NCBI GenBank assembly: GCA_964537825.1
Contig: CAZIDL010000021.1
Coordinates: forward strand, 1 to 36,374
Reading direction: 5' to 3'
Source: CAZIDL01 sp964537825
GTDB taxonomy: Bacteria > Bacteroidota > Bacteroidia > Flavobacteriales_D > CAYVSK01
DNA length: 36,374 nt
The translations under genes were made by a program, and so were the position numbers. Shown here piece after piece: positions 31,501 to 36,374 of the stretch; position 1 is the first letter of the stretch; each line of letters starts with the position of its first letter. The notes under the pieces were generated by a model, which searched no databases, was not told the DNA's origin, and was given only the letters and a program-made list of their open reading frames with translations.

Positions 31501-34166
31501 GTGAGGATGCTGCCCTGCTTTCCCTGAGCATGGACCAGAAGGAATACGAAGTTGGAGGGACCGCAACCCTGACAGTCCCGAGCGGAGGGGTCGGTCGGAT
31601 CTTATTGAGCCTCGAGGACGGTTCGGAACTCTTGCGAACGAAATGGTTAAAGGCCCGGGAGGACAGCACTCGCTTTTCTTTCAAGGTCACGGAGGAAATG
31701 ACCCCGAACATCTACGCGCATGCCACCCTCATCCAACCGCACGGGCAAAAGAAGAACGAACTTCCGAACCGCCTTTTCGGCGTCGTTCCTGTGAACGTGC
31801 ATAACCCGGAAACCGAGCTCGACCCCGAACTCGAGATGCCTGCGGAACTGTCCCCGGAAGAAGAATTCGAACTCTCGGTGAGCGAAGCTGAGGGCAAAGC
31901 AATGACCTATACGGTGGCCATCGTGGACCAAGGCTTGCTCGATCTGACCCGATTCCCTACCCCTGATCCCTGGGGCCACTTTTATGCTAAAGAAGCCCAT
32001 GGGGTCGATACCTGGGACCTCTATGACAAAGTGATGGGGGCCCGGAGCGGTCGGCTTCGGAACATTCTCGCCGTAGGGGGAGGGGGCCAGGCCCGCGGTG
32101 AGAAAGAAGGAAAAGTGGACCGTTTCGATCCGATGGTCCGCTACCTCGGTCCCTTCGATCTCGAAGCGGGCGGATCGAACGAGCATCAAGTGAAAGTCCC
32201 GAATTACGTTGGGTCTGTGCGAACGATGGTCGTCGCCGGAAGGAACGGTGCCTATGGGAATGCGGATACAGTAACACCTGTGAAAGAGCCCCTTATGGTC
32301 CTTTCTACCCTACCGCGGGTATTGGGGCCAAAGGAGGAAGTGAAAGTTCCTGTATCGGTCTTCGCAATGGAGAAAAAGGTGAAGAAAGTGAAGCTGCGGA
32401 TCGAGAGCAACGAGCTTTTGAGCCCGTCCGGGGACCGGAGCAAAGAGATCCGCTTTCAGGAACCCGGGGAAAAGCTGGTCACCTTTAACATGAAAGTGAA
32501 AAAAGGAACGGGAAAAGGAGAAGTGGAAGTGATCGCAAGGAGCGGGGACGAAAAAGCCCGTCATCGGACCGAGATCCAAATAAGAAATCCCAACCCGGAA
32601 GTGACACGAACGGAAGGAACCGTCCTCAAACCGGGTGAGACCTGGGCGAGCACGATAGACCTTCCTGGGATGGAAGGGACCAATTCCGGCGTTATCGAGT
32701 GTTCCTCCATTCCCCCGATCGACTCGGAGCGGCGGATCCAGGAGCTGATCCGCTATCCCCATGGCTGTGTGGAACAAATGGTCTCCTCAGCCTTTGCGCA
32801 GCTCTATCTCGATCGCCTGAGCGATATCAGTGCAGAAGAAAAGAGCAGGATCGACGATCACGTTCATAAAACCCTACGGAAGCTTCGTTCTTTCCAGAAC
32901 CGTGACGGCTCATTCTCTTATTGGCCCGGTCGTGGGGATCATAACGATTGGGGGACCAGCTATGCCGGCCATTTCATACTCGCAGCCAAAGAAGCGGGAT
33001 ATGAAATTCCCAGCGATCTCGAACAGCGATGGCTGGAAGCACAATCCGAAGCAGCCAGGAACTGGAGCCCTCTCAGCAAGGACGCTCCCGCCCATCACCG
33101 CCGCAGAGACCTTCAGCAAGCGTACCGACTCTATACACTGGCCTTGGCTGACGAAGCGATCTTATCGGCCATGAACCGATTGCGAAGAAGCGAACGCACC
33201 TCTCCCCAAGCGGAATGGCGTTTGGCAGCAGCCTACTACCTCGCTGGCCAACGGGATGTCGCTGAAAGCATCGTTGAAAGTACGAGCAAGGAGATCGGGG
33301 AATACCAAGAGATGAGCCGCACCTTTGGTTCCAGGGAGCGGGACCGGGCCATGATCCTCCAGACCTTGAGCCTGATGGAACGCGAAAAAGAAGGAGCCCT
33401 TCTGGTCCGGGACCTTGCCAAAAGCCTCCGTTCTGACCACTGGTTGAGCACGCAGACCACCGCTTGGTGCTACATCGCCATCGCGGAATTCCTTGGGGAG
33501 CACGGCAACTCTGACCACATGGCCTTCGAACACTCCTTCCAAAGCGGAAAGACCGGAAAAGTGAGCACGCAAGTTCCGATCTCCAGGATCGAACTCTCCG
33601 AAAAAGAGCTCCAGGACGGCGATCGGGTCACAGTGAAGAACACCGGTGATAGCAAGCTCTTCGTCCGTTCGGTGCTTCATGGTAAACCGGTCCAGGGAGC
33701 AGAAGAAAGGTCCCAGAACCGTATACGGATGACCGTCCGCTATACGAACCTCGACGGAGAACCCATCGATGTTACACAACTCGAACAGGGGTCGGACTTC
33801 TATGCTGACGTTCTCATCAAGAACCCGGGGACTTCAGGGGATTACGATGAAATGGCCCTTACCCGCATTTTCCCCTCCGGCTGGGAGATCCGTAATGCCA
33901 GACTCGATGCCTCCGGCGATCATCAAAGCTCGGCGAAAGAATACGAGGATGTACGGGACGACCGTGTCCTCACCTATTTCGACCTGAACGCCCATGACCA
34001 GAAGCGATTCAGAGTTCAGCTCCATGCCTCTTACCTAGGGCGTTTTTACCTTCCCGGCACTTATTGCGAGGCGATGTACGAACGGTCCATCAACGCCCGA
34101 ACGCCCGGCAAATGGGTTGAAGTAGTGAAACCCGGACAACTCGCTTCGGGCGGAGGAACTCCCTAA
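28572..34166 (+). CDS. Bacterial alpha-2-macroglobulin lipoprotein
   Basis: Bacterial alpha-2-macroglobulins trap foreign proteases through a bait region and a reactive thioester. This 1864-residue protein has a lipoprotein signal peptide ending at FHG-Cys24, followed by S-E-D. The N-terminal MG domains span about 30-1100. A Gly-rich, flexible segment (GGGG at 1169-1172, with charged residues after) may be near the bait region. The A2M domain follows (YLGPFDLEAGG). The thioester domain has GCVEQM (Cys1399, Gln1402), so the CxEQ bond should form. I chose ATG 28572 over the TTG at 28566. A PBP1C gene follows 13 bp later, as in E. coli yfhM-pbpC. The name A2M is firm; the trapping role is inferred. 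Confidence 0.93.
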   Translation: MLKSSFFSGRLSLLVVSLLLFHGCSEDPAPPEKIDPAFRKYISAYTSHGISRKSPIRVRLLEPIEKEGAREEILQKELFSFRPSIEGTAEWEDQRTIAFVPKDPLPSDQEYHGSFELGKVLEEVPKKLQTLEFGFRTIQQDLNVHLEGLELYSMELLKREMVSGILKTADVAGDKEVEKALRAEQSGRKLSISWDHDVDGTTHHFTVDSVRRKEKPDSVEIFWNGEPLGVDKKGKKVQQVPALGDFKVMAVDVKKEPDQHVVIRFSDPLDQKQDMSGILRIQDGPDLRTSVSGRKIKAYPKNHLDGEGTVTLTGAVRNILGHKLEEPFSRTVLFEDLKPRIELLGSGTVMPDSKGLHLPFKAVNISAVDLRLIKIYEGNIPQFFQVNQLDEKDELKRVGKVVHTEKIELKDLKAREKGTWTSYNLDLGKILKKEGKGAIYRVEMGFPKRYSEYPCEGDDSEKEKELYTDDDEQGLLTTEMGYRSGGYYHLNYDWDRNDDPCAEAYYYGRRTVVARNIFASNIGLIAKKGEKDRLLCVANDLRTTEPIQGARIKVLDYQQRSIGGGKTDEKGKAAISIDGDPYLIVAEKDGEKAYLRVDQGSNLSTSEFDVGGKQLQEGLKGFIYTERGVHRPGDTVHLSFILDDREMPLPSDHPVKLEVTDPRNNITHQAVRTEGKNGFYYFPFSTSKKAATGNWYARIKVGGATFSQRLRIETIKPNRLSIEMDWEEEILKPNADGGTIRSSWLHGAKAGKLRTEVKASLGPKHGHFDEHPNYHFMDGTRSFHGGQRTVFEGRLDEDGEAKFRADFEVGNAAPGMLQAKFTTRVYERSGNASMDLREKVYSPYDAYVGLKMPETQNRWGSLKTDRPHTFSFRSLDEKGERIGGIPLNVKVYRIENDWWYDHSGGQDLGRYIQRDHREAVHSEQLTTDGHGAAEFDVDFEDVRWGYYLIRACNGEGQHCASKTFTVSRYGRPPKGSGEDAALLSLSMDQKEYEVGGTATLTVPSGGVGRILLSLEDGSELLRTKWLKAREDSTRFSFKVTEEMTPNIYAHATLIQPHGQKKNELPNRLFGVVPVNVHNPETELDPELEMPAELSPEEEFELSVSEAEGKAMTYTVAIVDQGLLDLTRFPTPDPWGHFYAKEAHGVDTWDLYDKVMGARSGRLRNILAVGGGGQARGEKEGKVDRFDPMVRYLGPFDLEAGGSNEHQVKVPNYVGSVRTMVVAGRNGAYGNADTVTPVKEPLMVLSTLPRVLGPKEEVKVPVSVFAMEKKVKKVKLRIESNELLSPSGDRSKEIRFQEPGEKLVTFNMKVKKGTGKGEVEVIARSGDEKARHRTEIQIRNPNPEVTRTEGTVLKPGETWASTIDLPGMEGTNSGVIECSSIPPIDSERRIQELIRYPHGCVEQMVSSAFAQLYLDRLSDISAEEKSRIDDHVHKTLRKLRSFQNRDGSFSYWPGRGDHNDWGTSYAGHFILAAKEAGYEIPSDLEQRWLEAQSEAARNWSPLSKDAPAHHRRRDLQQAYRLYTLALADEAILSAMNRLRRSERTSPQAEWRLAAAYYLAGQRDVAESIVESTSKEIGEYQEMSRTFGSRERDRAMILQTLSLMEREKEGALLVRDLAKSLRSDHWLSTQTTAWCYIAIAEFLGEHGNSDHMAFEHSFQSGKTGKVSTQVPISRIELSEKELQDGDRVTVKNTGDSKLFVRSVLHGKPVQGAEERSQNRIRMTVRYTNLDGEPIDVTQLEQGSDFYADVLIKNPGTSGDYDEMALTRIFPSGWEIRNARLDASGDHQSSAKEYEDVRDDRVLTYFDLNAHDQKRFRVQLHASYLGRFYLPGTYCEAMYERSINARTPGKWVEVVKPGQLASGGGTP

Positions 34167-34179
34167 AATTCATCAAAAG

Positions 34180-36374
34180 ATGGATCCACGGGGTTGGTTC
34201 ACGAAAGAACGCCTGTTCGTCCTCTTCCTGCTGCTGATAGGAACACTTTATTATTCGGTCCTTCCCAGTCCGCTCTTTACGAATTCCCGGTCCACGGTGC
34301 TCCTGGACCACGAGGGTGAGCTCCTCGGGGCCCGTATCACAGAGGACCAGCAATGGCGCTTTCCTGAGCGGGATAGCGTTCCTCGTCGCTTTCAAAAAGC
34401 CTTGCTCCGTTACGAGGACCGTAACTTCTTCTATCATCCCGGGGTAGACCCCCTGGCCGTCGTTCGTGCCGCTTATCAGAACATCAACGCAGGACGGATC
34501 GTGAGCGGTGCGAGCACGATCACCATGCAAACGATAAGGATGAGCAGGGATGAAGAACGGACCTTTTTTGAAAAGATCATCGAGACCGTCCTTGCGACCC
34601 GCCTCGAGTTCAGCAAAAGCAAAGAAGAGATCCTTGCACTCTATGCCTCTCATGCTCCTTTCGGTGGCAATGTGGTCGGGCTCGATGCTGCAGCCTGGCG
34701 CTACTACGGCAAAAAGCCGGAAGAGCTCGGGTGGGGAGAGGCCAGCACCCTCGCTGTCCTTCCCAACGACCCGGCTTCCATACATCCGGGCCGCGGACGG
34801 GATAAGCTCCAAAAGAAACGAAACCGGATATTGAAGGGGTTGCGGGAACAAGGGACGATCGATAGCACCACCTGCCGCCTCGCCTGTCTGGAAAAGATCC
34901 CCCCTCCACCGTCACCGGTCCCGCAATATGCGCCTCACTTCCTCACACGCATCGAACAGGAACATCCGGAAGAACGATTCCGGAGCAGCCTGGACCTCCA
35001 TACCCAAAAAGAAGTGGAGCGGATCGTGGAGTCGAACGTGGAAGAGCTGGAACAGAACGACATTCACAATGCGGCAGCGATGGTCATGGAACTGCGGACC
35101 GGGAAAGTCCGGGCCTACGTGGGTAACAGCAAGCGAGATAGCACAAAGAGCGGGGAATGTGTGGACATGATCACGGCCCCCCGAAGCTCCGGGTCGATCC
35201 TCAAGCCCTTTCTCTACGGAAGCATGCTCGAAGAGGGAGAGCTCCTTCCCGAACAACTCCTTCCGGACGTTCCGCTTCGGATCGATGGATTCTCCCCGAA
35301 GAACTACGATGATTCCTTTCGGGGGGCTGTCCAGGCTGACCGGGCCTTGGCCCGTTCCCTGAACGTCCCGGCTGTCCATCTCCTTCAGGAATATGGCGTC
35401 GGCCGATTTCTATCGCGAACACGTGAATTAGGGTTCACTACGATGGATGAACCCGCCTCTCATTACGGTCTTTCCCTGATCCTCGGAGGCGGCGAAGTGA
35501 AACTCGAAGAACTGGTCTCGATCTACGGGGACCTTGGACGCCAACTCTACCGGTTCAACAGCGGAAACAGAGATTACTACGAGAAGCATCATCGAAAACC
35601 GATCTATCGAGCGGGAAAAGAGTACGGAAAAGGAACGGCACCCCTTTCTTTCAGACCGCCGATCGGAGCAGGAGCCGCCTGGTGCACCTTCCAAGCGATG
35701 GAACAAGTGCGGCGGCCCGATGAGGAAAGGGGCTGGCATCGCTTTCAGGCAAGTGGGCAGGTTCCTTACAAAACCGGAACGAGCTATGGCCACCGGGATG
35801 CTTGGGCCGTAGGGGTTACGCCCGATCACGTGGTCGGTGTATGGGCGGGAAATGCGAGCGGAGAAGGGAGAAGCGGATTGACCGGCGTGAGCGCTGCTGC
35901 CCCTATCCTTTTCGAGATCTTTCGTTCCCTCGGTCCTCATTCAAACTTCAAAGTACCTGAACAGGAATTGGAAAAGCGAGCCCTATGTTCGAAGAGCGGT
36001 CATTATCCTTCGAAGAACTGTCCTGAACTTGATACGACCTGGATCCCAAAAGCAGCAGGAAAAACCCGACCATGTCCTTATCACGAACGCGTCCACATCA
36101 CCAAGGACGGGCAGTATCGGGTAACGGCCACCTGTGTATCGGCGGAGAGATCGCGGAGCGAGACCCGCTTCGTGCTACCTCCTTCCTGGGAACACTATTA
36201 TCGACGGAATACGCCCAATTACGACCCTTTACCGCCCTTTGCTCCATTTTGCAGCGGAGATCCAGGAACAGGTGACATGGCCTTGATCCAACCTCCGAAC
36301 CCTCACTCACGGCATTATCTCCCGGTCCGTCTTTCCGGAGAAAAGAGCCAGCTCGTATTCGAAGCGTCCCATCG
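34180..36374 (+). CDS. pbpC: Penicillin-binding protein 1C, 3' end beyond window
   Basis: PBP1C is a bifunctional glycosyltransferase/transpeptidase of the envelope. The open frame runs without a stop from ATG 34180 to the window edge (731 codons visible). It has a short cytoplasmic start, one membrane helix (about 11-28), GT51 motifs with catalytic Glu79 (YEDRNFFYHPGVDP) and SGASTITMQ, and a transpeptidase domain with SxxK Ser339-Lys342 (SILK), SxN Ser393-Asn395 (SLN) and KTGTS at 531. After about residue 600 comes a Cys-containing linker, and a BiPBP_C-type domain begins at the edge. It is 13 bp after the A2M gene and surely co-transcribed. Confidence 0.96.
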   Translation, partial: MDPRGWFTKERLFVLFLLLIGTLYYSVLPSPLFTNSRSTVLLDHEGELLGARITEDQQWRFPERDSVPRRFQKALLRYEDRNFFYHPGVDPLAVVRAAYQNINAGRIVSGASTITMQTIRMSRDEERTFFEKIIETVLATRLEFSKSKEEILALYASHAPFGGNVVGLDAAAWRYYGKKPEELGWGEASTLAVLPNDPASIHPGRGRDKLQKKRNRILKGLREQGTIDSTTCRLACLEKIPPPPSPVPQYAPHFLTRIEQEHPEERFRSSLDLHTQKEVERIVESNVEELEQNDIHNAAAMVMELRTGKVRAYVGNSKRDSTKSGECVDMITAPRSSGSILKPFLYGSMLEEGELLPEQLLPDVPLRIDGFSPKNYDDSFRGAVQADRALARSLNVPAVHLLQEYGVGRFLSRTRELGFTTMDEPASHYGLSLILGGGEVKLEELVSIYGDLGRQLYRFNSGNRDYYEKHHRKPIYRAGKEYGKGTAPLSFRPPIGAGAAWCTFQAMEQVRRPDEERGWHRFQASGQVPYKTGTSYGHRDAWAVGVTPDHVVGVWAGNASGEGRSGLTGVSAAAPILFEIFRSLGPHSNFKVPEQELEKRALCSKSGHYPSKNCPELDTTWIPKAAGKTRPCPYHERVHITKDGQYRVTATCVSAERSRSETRFVLPPSWEHYYRRNTPNYDPLPPFAPFCSGDPGTGDMALIQPPNPHSRHYLPVRLSGEKSQLVFEASH

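Noticed and set aside
34927..36310. Small open frames on both strands inside the pbpC region
   Set aside because: A single uninterrupted frame from 34180 to the window edge carries all PBP1C motifs, so the smaller frames are shadows.
1..36374. Mobile elements, CRISPR arrays, tRNA or rRNA genes
   Set aside because: No transposase, direct-repeat array, cloverleaf or rRNA-like sequence was recognised, and no intergenic spacer exceeds about 260 bp.

Overview
The window reads as chromosomal DNA of a Gram-negative Bacteroidota bacterium with a moderately high GC content. The evidence is the fused str-S10 order (rpsL-rpsG-fusA-rpsJ-rplC and onward, with no tuf after fusA), the D-H-P-M-GGGEG form of ribosomal protein L2, a DUF4290-murA gene pair, and repeated -7 promoter boxes of the TAnnTTTG type (TAGATTTG, TATCTTTG, TACCTTTG, TACATTTG, TATATTTG). 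An LPS-heptose epimerase and an alpha-2-macroglobulin/PBP1C pair imply an outer membrane. Order or genus cannot be decided from the sequence alone. I see no insertion sequence, CRISPR array, tRNA or rRNA.

Region 1 (1-8870, minus strand) is one unbroken ribosomal operon read right to left: rpsL, rpsG, fusA, rpsJ, rplC, rplD, rplW, rplB, rpsS, rplV, rpsC, rplP, rpmC, rpsQ, rplN, rplX, and the first bases of the next gene (probably rplE). All gaps are 3 to 30 bp. Its promoter lies at 8930-8959. The 184-bp divergent spacer to the next block also carries a perfect DnaA box and a second near match.

Region 2 (9055-14086, plus) holds a UvrD/PcrA helicase, the DUF4290 protein, MurA (with Asp in place of the fosfomycin-target Cys) and a membrane-tethered TlpA-type thioredoxin. 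Region 3 (14341-21171, plus) is a stress-flavoured run: grpE, dnaJ (only one zinc centre), a NatA/NatB-type ABC exporter, a short Ppx/GppA phosphatase, an NtrC-type response regulator without a DNA-binding domain, and a small DUF5684 membrane protein. The gaps from dnaJ through the regulator are overlapping or very short, so co-transcription is likely.

Region 4 (21161-28471) is mixed in strand: alaS (minus), an M23 envelope peptidase and a small MerR regulator (plus), hldD (minus), then queD, a Bax-inhibitor-1 family membrane protein and fabD (plus). Two convergent pairs overlap at their 3' ends. Region 5 (28572-36374, plus) is a large lipoprotein alpha-2-macroglobulin with an intact CxEQ thioester motif, followed 13 bp later by pbpC (penicillin-binding protein 1C), which runs off the right edge. 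This pair is a known envelope-protection/repair module.

The gene content is mostly core. The interest lies in variant details (MurA, DnaJ, the regulator, the BI-1 protein, the A2M lipobox flank) and in regulatory DNA (dyads, DnaA boxes, overlapping promoters and several -7 boxes so close to the start codon that leaderless mRNAs are predicted). I did not find a clearly new multi-gene system. The best candidate is the grpE-to-response-regulator run.
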